NCBI GenBank assembly: GCA_020846145.1
Contig: JADLEL010000199.1
Coordinates: forward strand, 1-60,457
Length of the DNA stretch: 60,457 nucleotides
Direction: 5' to 3'
DNA from: Pirellulales bacterium
GTDB lineage: Bacteria > Planctomycetota > Planctomycetia > Pirellulales > Thermoguttaceae
Shown here: in pieces, positions 18,425 through 27,089 of the stretch
Position numbering within the stretch: position 1 is the first letter of the stretch
Layout: each line of letters starts with the position of its first letter
The notes under the pieces: model-generated
The model's database searches: none
What the model was told of the DNA's origin: nothing
What the model saw: only the letters and a program-made list of their open reading frames with translations
Position numbers and translations under genes: made by a program

Positions 18425-20218
18425 CTAACGCCGCCGCCAAGCGAAAATCAGCATCCCGAAAACGCCCCAGCCCGACAAGAGCAGAGTTATTGGTTCGGGA
18501 ACGGTAATGGCGTTCCCGCCTTCGCTCGTTGACGCGCCGCTTACGGATTGAAATCCGGCATTGGCCGCGCCTCCGATCAAGAGCGAGTTTTGGTTGATGC
18601 CGGTCGCCGTAAGCGACCCGCCGATGACCGCCGTCTTTCCCGTGCCTTCGATCCGGCCCAAGGCGCGGTCGCCGCCGAAGAGATTGAAAATCCCGTCGTT
18701 CACCAAGGGAACGCCCGCGGGAATCGTCAAAGTTCCATCCCGCCAGTTCAGAGTTCCGTTGCTGCTGATGCCGACCTCGCCGGCCGATACCGCGCCGCCA
18801 TTCAGATCGAAAACGCCTTGCCCGACTTGGCCCACGCGGATTTTTCCGTTAAGCACATTCAAAGTGCCGCCGGTAATCGTATAGCCGCCGCCGGAACTGG
18901 GAATCCATTCCGCTCCCAAAAGTAGATCGTGGTTTACGGTGTTTATCCCTCCCGACTGCTCGAAAATACCGGCTCCCCCCGTATGTCCGATGGAGATGTC
19001 GTTAGCCGACAATCCACCCGCACTTAAAAAATAGGCGCCCGTCGCCCCCAAATACCGGCCCAAATAGAGCGTGGCGGCGATTTGCTGCATCCCGCCGTTT
19101 TGCGTAAAAGTGCCTTGCCCTTGATAGCCGACATCCACTTCCTTGACCGCGATCGTGCCGCTGCCGCTTAGAAGGTAACTTCCCGTCGCGCCGGGATACC
19201 GGCCCAGGTAGATGCGATCCGCAACGGCAGTGGTCCCGCCCGTTTGCGCGAGCGTGCCCGGGGCGGTGTGGCCGACGGTCAACTCGCCGTTCACGGCGAG
19301 GCTCTGGCCGTTGCCCAAAGCATAGTTTCCCGCGGCGGCTCCGCCGACGTGCCCGAACGCCAGGCCGCCGTTGATCGAGAAGTCGTTGCCCCATCCCGTC
19401 AGTTTGTTGACGAACAGAATGCCCGTGTCGCTGCTCGTGAAGGCGCCCGTGGCCGCATTTTTCACGAATTCATCCACAATCACCGCGCCGCCGTTCAACT
19501 CGAAGGTCCCCGCGCCGATTTGTCCCAAGTAGATTTTACCGTTTTCCGCGTTCAGGATCCCGCCCGAGACCGTGTATTTGCCGGACGAACCGGCGTTTGT
19601 CGCGCTGCCCAAGTAGAGCGCCTGCGCGACGTGGTTTTCGCCTTGCGTCTGTTGGAACGCGCCGCTCCCGCCCGCATGTCCGATCGAGATCTCCACGGCG
19701 TCTAACGTGCCGGCTTCCAAGCGATACAGACCATCGCCGCCTACGTTCACGCCTACGTGCAAGGTCGTCGTCTGATTCGTTCCGCTCTCGTGTAAAAACG
19801 TTCCTTTGCCGATCCAGCCCACGTACTCCTTGGCGGCCTGCAGATTGGCGGCGTTCAAGGATACCTGGGCGTCGCCGCCCCAGTAACTGAGGTAGGCATT
19901 ATCGCTGATATTCAATGCACCCCCGGTAATCGCGAGTTGGTTGTCGTTGTAGAGTCCATAAATGGAATCCGCGCCTTGCTCGTGAGTTACACTGACGGGA
20001 GTGGGCGATTGAATCTGCACGTTATGATTCGGCCCGGGCAACAGCGGATCGCTCGTCCAATTGCTGCTCACTTTCCAATAACCGTCCTGCCCGATCCACT
20101 GATTCCAGACTTGTGCGCGTAGGATCGTGGGTGCGAGAAACGCAATACAACCGCTGAGAACTAAAGTTAATCGCGAAGGATGGATGGGAAGGGTGGGGAA
20201 ACTAATCGTTTTCAACAT
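18425..20218 (-). CDS. PEP-CTERM surface protein with beta-repeat passenger
   Basis: This is a 597-residue secreted protein. The signal peptide is near residues 15-35 (LTLVLSGCIAFLAPTILRAQ). About ten Gly/Ser/Thr-rich repeats follow, with recurring cores such as YLGRYPGATGSYLLSG and GHTGGAGIFEQSGG, which suggest a beta-helix. The C-terminus has VPEP, a hydrophobic helix and RRR, the full PEP-CTERM sorting signal. It is a likely substrate of the exosortase at 15737-16795. The passenger resembles large planctomycete surface proteins; its ligand is unknown. The gene converges on the sigma factor gene. Confidence 0.87.
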   Translation of the reverse strand: MLKTISFPTLPIHPSRLTLVLSGCIAFLAPTILRAQVWNQWIGQDGYWKVSSNWTSDPLLPGPNHNVQIQSPTPVSVTHEQGADSIYGLYNDNQLAITGGALNISDNAYLSYWGGDAQVSLNAANLQAAKEYVGWIGKGTFLHESGTNQTTTLHVGVNVGGDGLYRLEAGTLDAVEISIGHAGGSGAFQQTQGENHVAQALYLGSATNAGSSGKYTVSGGILNAENGKIYLGQIGAGTFELNGGAVIVDEFVKNAATGAFTSSDTGILFVNKLTGWGNDFSINGGLAFGHVGGAAAGNYALGNGQSLAVNGELTVGHTAPGTLAQTGGTTAVADRIYLGRYPGATGSYLLSGSGTIAVKEVDVGYQGQGTFTQNGGMQQIAATLYLGRYLGATGAYFLSAGGLSANDISIGHTGGAGIFEQSGGINTVNHDLLLGAEWIPSSGGGYTITGGTLNVLNGKIRVGQVGQGVFDLNGGAVSAGEVGISSNGTLNWRDGTLTIPAGVPLVNDGIFNLFGGDRALGRIEGTGKTAVIGGSLTATGINQNSLLIGGAANAGFQSVSGASTSEGGNAITVPEPITLLLSGWGVFGMLIFAWRRR

Positions 20219-20500
20219 AAATAAATCCGTGGTCTAAAACTGGAGATGGAGAAATTCTTAGGCGTAGCTATGCTTTCTGTCGAAGTCGCAATTACAACCC
20301 ATTATACTTCCACGGGCAACTATTTACAGTGTTTTTTTGCGCGCGAAGGGATTTTGCACGGCAAATAAGACCATCGTTCGCGAAAGCGCCGGGGAAAAAG
20401 AAGTCTTCGCCGCGAATGCAACAGAAATAACTAATCGCTACCGTGCCCCAACTAAAGGTCTCAGACAAGCCTTATCAAGTAACTAATTTTTTACACTCGG

Positions 20501-20625
20501 CCTAGTGTTCCGGCAAGTATTAATTGACAGGTTCCCGTTGGGGCGACAGTTGTACTGTCCCCCAGGGATGGCAGTACAACTGCCATCCCAACGACCTGTC
20601 AAATAGTATTTCGAGGACCACTAGG
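20501..20625. mobile_element. MITE-like family B (copy 1)
   Basis: This 125-bp palindromic element starts cctagtgttcc and ends ggaccactagg. Inner arms ttgacaggtt / cgacctgtcaa flank two more inverted pairs (ggcgacagttgtactgtccc and ggatggcagtacaactgcca). The same element is at 55780-55903. It has no coding capacity and lies in the 616-bp gap between the two PEP-CTERM genes. An open frame at 20524-20817 runs through it and is not considered a gene. Confidence 0.75.
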
Positions 20626-20834
20626 GGCATGTTAACCTGGAAAAGACCAAAAGATAACACTTATGGTTTTTTCGCATATAACTATACAGAGGGGTTTCTG
20701 CGACAAAAACCAGTCGTCGGACTATTTTTAATTTTTTTTGTCAGGAATCGTGGGGCGGTGGGGTATAAGTCTTTGAAGCAAGGGCAGTTATTCCAAAGAA
20801 ATATGAGCCGTTCTTAGTTTAGGAGGGTGTGAAA

Positions 20835-21638
20835 ATGAGATTTACAAAGATTCTTCTCGTTTTGGTCCTTTTCGGACTACCGTTAATTCTGGGCGCTTCG
20901 GCCGCGCAAGGCGCGTTCGTCGTGGGCTTTACGGGAAACACATTTCCCAGCAATGTCGGCCCGACCGTGGACGGACATGTGAACTTTGCGGTCTTGGACA
21001 CGGTGGGCGGGGCTCCCGGAGATACCTGGGGAACGGGGATACCCGGATTCGATGCGTTGTTCGCCGCAGGGATTGGATCGGGTCCGCTCGATACGACGGC
21101 GGCCTACGTGTATCTGTTCCAAACGGTCAATGACGGCGTTAATGTTTCGGCCATCAGCCAAAATACGGTTTCCGCTCCGAATCCGCTGGTAACTTCACAT
21201 GGAGTTTTCCCCACCACGGGATTTACCCCCATGCCGTCGGCTCCCCCTGGAGATCCGTCCCCGGCTTTGATTGCCCCCGTCGCCATCCTAGCCGGTTTGG
21301 GGACGATCACCCCGAACTTTCAAATCTCTGGGAGCGGTAGCCAAGTCGCCACTTTTCTTCTTCCCAATTTAGCGGCGGGCGCGTCCAGTTGCTTATGGGG
21401 TTACACGGTGAATGCAGCCCCAGACTGGGGGGTAACTTCGATTCAAGACGGCGGCACGAATGCCTCCGGAACCGTCCCCACCCCCGTTCCCGAACCGTTT
21501 GCCTTCGCGATCTGGGCGCTGCTCGGTCTCGGGGGGACCGGTGTGGCGCTGGTCCGCCGACGCCAAGCAAATGCCCGCACTCCTTGGAGCGAGGAAACCC
21601 GCGCGTCGATTCTTAAAATCGTGGAACGCAAGCGGTAA
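20835..21638 (+). CDS. PEP-CTERM protein with extended C-terminal tail
   Basis: The 267-residue protein has a clear signal peptide (LLVLVLFGLPLILGASAAQG, residues 6-25). The passenger is rich in Gly, Pro and Thr and has no known domain. Near the C-terminus, TPVPEP is followed by a hydrophobic helix (FAIWALLGLGGTGVALV) and RRR, but about 24 further residues follow instead of the usual abrupt end. ATG 20835 is chosen because AGGAGG lies 8 bases upstream; GTG 20829 would be only 2 bases from it. A good terminator follows at 21666. It is a probable exosortase substrate. Confidence 0.85.
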   Translation: MRFTKILLVLVLFGLPLILGASAAQGAFVVGFTGNTFPSNVGPTVDGHVNFAVLDTVGGAPGDTWGTGIPGFDALFAAGIGSGPLDTTAAYVYLFQTVNDGVNVSAISQNTVSAPNPLVTSHGVFPTTGFTPMPSAPPGDPSPALIAPVAILAGLGTITPNFQISGSGSQVATFLLPNLAAGASSCLWGYTVNAAPDWGVTSIQDGGTNASGTVPTPVPEPFAFAIWALLGLGGTGVALVRRRQANARTPWSEETRASILKIVERKR

Positions 21639-21665
21639 TATGGTGCAATGCGTCGAAAGCCTCTC

Positions 21666-21700
21666 AAACCACCCCATATCGCTGGGGTGGTTTTTTTGTT
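21666..21700 (+). terminator. rho-independent terminator
   Basis: A 10-bp stem (aaaccacccc / ggggtggttt) with an 8-base loop is followed by a T run. It lies 27 bp after the PEP-CTERM gene ending at 21638 and reads in the same direction. Confidence 0.85.
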
Positions 21701-21797
21701 GCAGGTTTCCCGCATCGAGCAAGTGTCGGATGACTTTCTTCGAGGAGGAAAGCCGTCCAGCGAATGATTCATCGCTTGGCCTATCCCGGATTATCCA

Positions 21798-21874
21798 TAA
21801 ACATCGTAGATGCGGCATCCTGCCGCATTTTAGGCAAAAGCGGCAAGATGCCGCTTCTACAAATCGATTTTATG
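21798..21874 (+). repeat. dispersed palindromic repeat family C (copy 1)
   Basis: This 77-bp segment is nearly identical to 54386-54462. Its core is an inverted repeat: gtagatgcggcatcctgccg pairs imperfectly with cggcaagatgccgcttctac. It fills part of the 370-bp gap before the hydrolase gene; nothing else is seen in that gap apart from the terminator at 21666. Confidence 0.75.
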
Positions 21875-22008
21875 AATAATGCGGGCTATCGGTTCTCCGG
21901 CGGGAGCTTCGGCATTTTACCTTCCAGCTCGGCGTGAACTTTCGCAAACGGCGGCTTTGAATGCAACTGCCGCTATGCTCCGATCTCCCGCCGCTGGCTC
22001 CTCGTCGC

Positions 22009-23388
22009 TCAGTCCGGGCTTCCGCCGCCATTTTCGAGCGATCGAGCGTTCGCGGATTTCGCTTCGGGCGAAGCGAGATATTTTTTCAGCGGATAAACCT
22101 GGGCATTCAATTCCTTCATGAGGCTCGTCATGGGAGTGTGCGGGGAGAGATTATTATCGACGAAGCCCTTTGAATAATTCTCGCCGTCTCCGCCGTATTT
22201 GAACCAATGCCAGCCGACGCAATGCGGATTGGCGATCATGCCCAGACAGAGATTTTGATAGAACGAACCGCGATCGCGCTGGGAGCGAACGCGGAAACCG
22301 GCCCCGGCGATTTGAACTTCCGCCCCGTCGAGACGCATGGCGTACCATTCGGAGTTGAGGATCGGCCGGCCGGAAAGTTCGGCCCAACGGTTGAGCCGAT
22401 CGTGATTCACCGACCACGAATGATACAATTGAATGCTGACCACATCGACGAAGCGCGCGGCGCGCAAGGCGGAATCGTTGATGTTCCGGCCGTTCAGCCG
22501 GCTTCCTAAATTGAGGTGATGGGGATCGTGCCGCTTGAGGGCCTCGCTCACGGTGCGATAATAACGGGCGGCGACGAGTTCGAGAAACTCGGCCCGGTCT
22601 CGCTCCGCGATCCGCTCGGAATCTCGATGCCGATCGGCGAGCCAAGCGGCAGCCGCCCGATAGCCCGGATCCGTGGGCGGCAGCTTCAGATAGTTGTCGA
22701 GGGCTTCCGGGCGGAAGGGCAATTCGTTATCGGAGAAGTGGCCCAACAACCACGGATCGTCCCGCGTCTTTTCGAGACGCCGACAATACTCGTCGCAATA
22801 GCCCGCGAATTCCTCGTCGAACACGGGGAGGGTTTGCTGGGGAAAGCCGCCCGGGCCGTTGTATTTCGGCCGTTGCTTGGCGTACGACGCCATGATGCTC
22901 AAGGCGGTCGTATAGGCGATCGGCTCCTCCAGTTTGCGGAAATCCTCCCCAGTGGACCAGCGCCCCAAGGTATTGAATCCGTGGGTCTTGAGCAGTTTCG
23001 CGGTCGCTTCCACCCATGCGCGGTCGCTGCCGAAAGTCCGGCTTGCGGCGCCTTCCGCAAAGGTATTCAAGTTCACCGAACACAAACCGACGCTGATGAA
23101 TGGACATCCCTCCGGATCGACGAGCGTCCATTCCCGCCCCACTCGTTCCGTACGAAAAAAGCCCGTGGCCTTCAGCTTGCGGCCCGAAGCCATGCCGCCG
23201 AACTTGCTCAACTTCACGGTTTCCGGACGAAAATCGGGCAGTTCGGCGAGAGTCCGGGCGGCGACCGGTTCCCAGCGGCCGCGCTCCAAACGGTAAGCCT
23301 CTTCGCCCCCGACAGGCATCGTTCGACAGATCGCCGCCAGGCAAAGCATCGCACCAAGGGAAATACCGAGTCGCGGTTTCATCTTCAT
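22009..23388 (-). CDS. secreted agarase-like glycoside hydrolase
   Basis: This is a 459-residue protein with a signal peptide (LGISLGAMLCLAAICRTMPVGG). The body looks like a TIM-barrel hydrolase of the beta-agarase-like group. FFRTERVGREWTLVDPEG and SVGLCSVNLNTF near residue 100, LLGHFSDNELPF near 215 (Asn-Glu, a candidate acid/base) and ILNSEWYAMRL near 345 (Glu, a candidate nucleophile) fit that group. Substrate cannot be fixed; marine or algal polysaccharide is a guess from the family, and the sulfatase at 37396 fits such a diet. It sits alone between the kinase gene and repeat-rich DNA. Confidence 0.72.
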   Translation of the reverse strand: MKMKPRLGISLGAMLCLAAICRTMPVGGEEAYRLERGRWEPVAARTLAELPDFRPETVKLSKFGGMASGRKLKATGFFRTERVGREWTLVDPEGCPFISVGLCSVNLNTFAEGAASRTFGSDRAWVEATAKLLKTHGFNTLGRWSTGEDFRKLEEPIAYTTALSIMASYAKQRPKYNGPGGFPQQTLPVFDEEFAGYCDEYCRRLEKTRDDPWLLGHFSDNELPFRPEALDNYLKLPPTDPGYRAAAAWLADRHRDSERIAERDRAEFLELVAARYYRTVSEALKRHDPHHLNLGSRLNGRNINDSALRAARFVDVVSIQLYHSWSVNHDRLNRWAELSGRPILNSEWYAMRLDGAEVQIAGAGFRVRSQRDRGSFYQNLCLGMIANPHCVGWHWFKYGGDGENYSKGFVDNNLSPHTPMTSLMKELNAQVYPLKKYLASPEAKSANARSLENGGGSPD

Positions 23389-23503
23389 AAGTTTTCGGAG
23401 AGAAATAAACCGGCCGCGGGAAAGAGAGTTTTATGCCGCAAACGCGCAATAATCGATCGGGCTATTTGCATCGGCTGCGCTACGCAAAAAAGCCCGATCT
23501 ATT

Positions 23504-24625
23504 TTAGCCCATTTCTTCGAGCAATTCCAGTTCTTCCAGCCAGAGGCGGATTTCGTTGTCGTATTCGCTGGCCAGGTTGCTCATGATGAGTTGGCGGTGG
23601 AAACTGGCGGCGCCTTCCTTGACCAGATCGGCGGCTTCGGCGCTGGGGAAGCGGCGCATGGGGTCGGGCGCGACCAGGCCGCGGCAGAAACTCATCAAGA
23701 GGTCGTTCCGCACCACTTCGTCGGGCAGGATGTGCGGCAAGCGATAGGTGAGGCTGCGCTTCGCTTCCAGCAGCGAAGTGAAGCTCGTCAAACCGGCAAA
23801 AGGCGGCGTGCCGGACAGAATTTCGATGAGCACGTAGCCCAGGCTGGCCAAATCGCTGCGGGGCGTGCATTCGATGCCTTCGAGCACTTCGGGCGCGGCG
23901 TAGGTGGGCGTGCAGGTGCGGCGGGGAGGAATCTTTTCCAAATCGAAGGCCGAGCCGAGATCGACGATTTTCGCGTTGCCCGTGCGCTTCAGCATGATGT
24001 TCGACGGCTTCAAGTCGCCGTGGACGATGCCTTCCCGATGCAGCGCCGCCAGCGCCGCCAGGCAATCGCGGACCACCGCCACGGCGATGCCCGGCTTGAG
24101 CTTCGGCTGCGCCGGGCCGGCGGTGACGATCACTTCGTTGATGTAATGCCAGCGCTTATTGCTCACGCGGGCTTGAATCCGCTCGAGCATGTCGTCGGTC
24201 AAGAGGCGGGAGAGGTCGAAGCCATCGACCCATTCCATTTCCATCACGCGGATGCGGTCGCGCTCGACCCAATTGTGAACGTCGAGCAGATTATCCTGCT
24301 GAATCTGCGCGACCCGCGCGGCCACCTGCGCCATGCGGCCCATTGCCTCGTCGTAGGCCTTGTCGTCTTCGTAGCGTTCGGGAGTGAAGATTTTCAAGGC
24401 GACGGGGAGGGTGAAATCGTCGGTGCCGCGGCGTTCGGTGAGATACACCACCCCCTGGCCGCCGTGGCCCAGCAGTTTGATGAAGCGATGATGTTCGGTC
24501 CAGCTCAGGCGCTGTTCATCGACGATGGAGCGGTAGCGGCCCAATAGCTCCTCGGAGCATTTCGCGGCCGGATGCCCGCCCCACGTGCGCGTGAGGTTGC
24601 TTTCGAGAAAAGTCGTGGTGGACAT
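23504..24625 (-). CDS. Ser/Thr protein kinase
   Basis: This 373-residue protein is a complete Hanks-type kinase. It has the Gly loop GHGGQGVVYL near residue 53, Lys in PVALKIF near 76, catalytic HGDLKPSN near 200, and metal-binding VDLGSAF where DFG is usual (here DLG). APEVLEGIE and SDLASLGYVLIEILSG follow. No transmembrane helix or C-terminal sensor is visible, so it is cytosolic and shorter than typical planctomycete PASTA- or TPR-fused kinases. It is a single gene with an AT-rich upstream region; its targets are unknown. Confidence 0.88.
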   Translation of the reverse strand: MSTTTFLESNLTRTWGGHPAAKCSEELLGRYRSIVDEQRLSWTEHHRFIKLLGHGGQGVVYLTERRGTDDFTLPVALKIFTPERYEDDKAYDEAMGRMAQVAARVAQIQQDNLLDVHNWVERDRIRVMEMEWVDGFDLSRLLTDDMLERIQARVSNKRWHYINEVIVTAGPAQPKLKPGIAVAVVRDCLAALAALHREGIVHGDLKPSNIMLKRTGNAKIVDLGSAFDLEKIPPRRTCTPTYAAPEVLEGIECTPRSDLASLGYVLIEILSGTPPFAGLTSFTSLLEAKRSLTYRLPHILPDEVVRNDLLMSFCRGLVAPDPMRRFPSAEAADLVKEGAASFHRQLIMSNLASEYDNEIRLWLEELELLEEMG

Positions 24626-25133
24626 GATTGTTCAGCGGGTATATATAAGGCCGAGGCGTGGTCGCGGCGGCAAACTGACTTTGGTTTTGGGTCTTTGGAC
24701 TTGGAACTTTGGCCGTAGAGAACGTTGGCGAGCGGACCATCATGTGCCCTATCTTACTGTTTGCGGCCCATAACCGTCCAGATTGAACTGACGAGTTGCA
24801 GCGATGATTCACTGGAGGGGGGAAAAGAATCCATGCTTTGCTGGCAATCGACTCCCCTGAGCGAGTGAAAGGGACACTTTGAGGTGGGACGCACTTTTCA
24901 GGCGTTGTTTTTTTACGTCTGATATGAATTCTCTAAGTCCTTTGGTAGTAATGAGTTATAAATATAGTTGAAATTGTAAGTGCGAACCACCTGTTTATGG
25001 TATGTTGCACTGGCGGACTGGGTAAGGGCAAAATCGGAAAGATGAGAAGAATGGATAACGATTCTTGCGATGCGATTGCCTTTACCTACCGATGAGTATG
25101 TCTGGTCGAGTGGCTTTTTTCAAACTTTTTCTC
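24626..25133. other. gene-free region upstream of the kinase
   Basis: No credible gene was found here. Composition is AT-richer than the flanks, especially 24900-25080. The kinase promoter should lie at the left end. The right end leads into the terminator at 25134-25160. Confidence 0.4.
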
Positions 25134-25160
25134 AAAAAAACGGGCTGGGAAAACCAGCCC
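25134..25160 (-). terminator. rho-independent terminator for the DUF1559 gene
   Basis: Read on the minus strand, gggctgg / ccagccc forms a 7-bp stem with a 5-base loop, then one C and a run of seven T. It lies about 220 bp after the DUF1559 stop codon, beyond the palindrome at 25269. Confidence 0.7.
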
Positions 25161-25268
25161 TTGGGACGCAAATCGGTTCAGGGGAGGCGCGCACGATACT
25201 TGCGATTGCGAATTCCTAATGTAGTGATTCAAAAAAACGGTGTTGTAAAATGGGTATTTTCAGGAACT

Positions 25269-25334
25269 TGGGTGCCACTGCTGGCTTGTCCAGCAGTGCT
25301 GAAACACGGGTGGACAAGCCACCCGTGGCACCCA
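25269..25334. repeat. palindromic repeat with GGGTGCCAC ends
   Basis: The 66-bp element begins tgggtgccac and ends gtggcaccca, with inner hairpins ctgctgg / ccagcag and cgggtgg / ccacccg. It is a dispersed-repeat type related at its ends to the in-gene element at 29133-29218 (gggtgcca ... tggcaccc). It is intergenic here. Confidence 0.65.
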
Positions 25335-25380
25335 AATTAAAAATCCCCTTTAGAATGAATCACTACACTAGTTGGGCGGC

Positions 25381-26922
25381 TCACGGATTTTTCGCCATTT
25401 CGCGCCCCGCGGCGGTGAACCAGGCGCGGAGATCTTCGGCGGGGAAGGAAAGGGGGAAGGCACGCACGCTGCCATCGCAAATCACGGCGAGGAAAACATC
25501 CGTATAATGACCACCGAGCCCTTTCGCCGGTTCCTTGGGATCGTAAACGAGATCATCGGGTTTGGTCCAGACGACCGCGTGGTCGTCATCCACTTCGACG
25601 GCCATGATAGTCTTCGACGTTCCGTCTTTAATGTCTCGAATTCTCATTCCTTCCTTGCCTTCGAATACCGTGCCCGGCCCGACGGGAACGAGGTAATTCG
25701 TTCGGCCAGGCTCTTTCAGCTTCGACATGGGCGAACGATAAATTCGGGGCATTTTATCGATCAACTTGATGTTGTTCGGGCTGTCCCAAGGCTCGTCCAA
25801 ATGGAATTGCTTGTAAAGTTCCTTCTGTTCCAGCCAGGGAAGCACCATGACCCGCCAACTGAGCAGCGGTTTCCCCTCCTTCGAATAAATTGCCGCAGGG
25901 GGGAAGTGTTTATTCGCATTGTGGTAATTATGCATCGCCAAGCCGATCATTTTCAGATTATTCATCGATTGCGTCCGCAGCGCATTTTCACGCTGTATGT
26001 CGATCGTGGGCTGGGCGCAGGCGATGATTTTGCCGATTTTCCCTTCGCGGTCGTCCAAAGTTAGCACGAGCCGATTGTCTGCCGTCTCGGGCGTTAAGTT
26101 CTTGGATACTTCGGCTAAATTTGGGAAGAGCTCTTTCGTCTTTGGCAGTTGAGCGGCGAATTTTGTTGCCTCGATCCATTTTGCCTGCAAGCGTCTCGCG
26201 GCGTCGGCGTCTTGCGATTGGATGACGAGCTTGATCGAAAGCTGCGGCGGCAGATCGATCCCCAATGCGGCCCAGAGGCAGCCTTGCGTGAGGATTTTGC
26301 TTTCTCCGCCGCCGATCTCCTTGGGCAATTGCGGCATGGTTTCCTCGATCACCCGTTTGAAATGCTTTGGCGGCGTAAAGACGATCTGCACCGCCGTATC
26401 GCCGGCGGCTTCAAACGCGGCGGTCAATGCCGGCCGAGGATCCGGTTTGATATTCGAGAGGTCTATCTCCGAACGGTTCGCGAGAAGCACCAGCAAAACG
26501 TTCCCGATTCTCTTGGCGGTTTTATTGTTCGGGAACATTGCCAGGATGGATTTCTCATCGGCGGAAGGGGCGATAGGCATGACCAATAACGACGGAACAT
26601 CAAGCTTATTTTGTCGAATGATCGCATAAAGGTCTTTGACGCCGTTTTTCGAGAGCATATCCAAGCCTTTTTGCATGCCCGCTTTTACGTTCGCGATATC
26701 CTCCATGCCGAAAGCATTGGGTATCAATCGCTTGATTTCCTCCACCAGGGGATCGGCTTTCACGCGGGTGAAATCAATATGGACCACCGCATAAGACGCT
26801 TCATCGATAAACGGGGCAATGGTTTTTGCCCGGGCGGCGGGATCAAAATTTTCTTCGGCGAAAACACAGGTCATCGCGAAGAGCAGCAAGGGCAAAAAAA
26901 ACAGCGGAGTGAGGCGTTTCAT
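25381..26922 (-). CDS. secreted DUF1559 domain protein
   Basis: The 513-residue product has a signal peptide (LFFLPLLLFAMTCVFAEE). The C-terminal part (from about residue 310) matches DUF1559, a pseudopilin-related domain common in planctomycetes: NNLKMIGLAMHNYHNANKHF, then WRVMVLPWLEQKELYKQFH and ending ICDGSVRAF. The N-terminal 300 residues have no named domain. Unlike classic DUF1559 proteins it has no N-terminal GFTLVE-type pilin helix. ATG 26922 is preferred because AAAGGAAAA precedes it. It follows three genes on the same strand headed by an ECF sigma factor and may belong to that unit. Confidence 0.82.
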   Translation of the reverse strand: MKRLTPLFFLPLLLFAMTCVFAEENFDPAARAKTIAPFIDEASYAVVHIDFTRVKADPLVEEIKRLIPNAFGMEDIANVKAGMQKGLDMLSKNGVKDLYAIIRQNKLDVPSLLVMPIAPSADEKSILAMFPNNKTAKRIGNVLLVLLANRSEIDLSNIKPDPRPALTAAFEAAGDTAVQIVFTPPKHFKRVIEETMPQLPKEIGGGESKILTQGCLWAALGIDLPPQLSIKLVIQSQDADAARRLQAKWIEATKFAAQLPKTKELFPNLAEVSKNLTPETADNRLVLTLDDREGKIGKIIACAQPTIDIQRENALRTQSMNNLKMIGLAMHNYHNANKHFPPAAIYSKEGKPLLSWRVMVLPWLEQKELYKQFHLDEPWDSPNNIKLIDKMPRIYRSPMSKLKEPGRTNYLVPVGPGTVFEGKEGMRIRDIKDGTSKTIMAVEVDDDHAVVWTKPDDLVYDPKEPAKGLGGHYTDVFLAVICDGSVRAFPLSFPAEDLRAWFTAAGREMAKNP

Positions 26923-27089
26923 GGTCGTTTTCCTTTCGAGAGTCAAGTCTCCCCTCTCCTGACCAACGACCACGCTTCGCGCGGTGCCCGGAGAGGGGCC
27001 GGGGGTGAGGGCGGTTTCGAGCTTACTGACAGAAAAATGTCAGACAGGAAAATATTTTCTTTCGTATCTTCTTGTCTGCCATTTTCCTG

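Noticed and set aside
20524..20817. 97-codon plus-strand frame
   Set aside because: It starts inside MITE family B, has no ribosome site and no coherent protein character.
23455..23499. Inverted repeat gatcgggct / agcccgatc as a terminator of the kinase gene
   Set aside because: The loop is 27 bases long and no T run follows on the minus strand, so terminator function is not supported.
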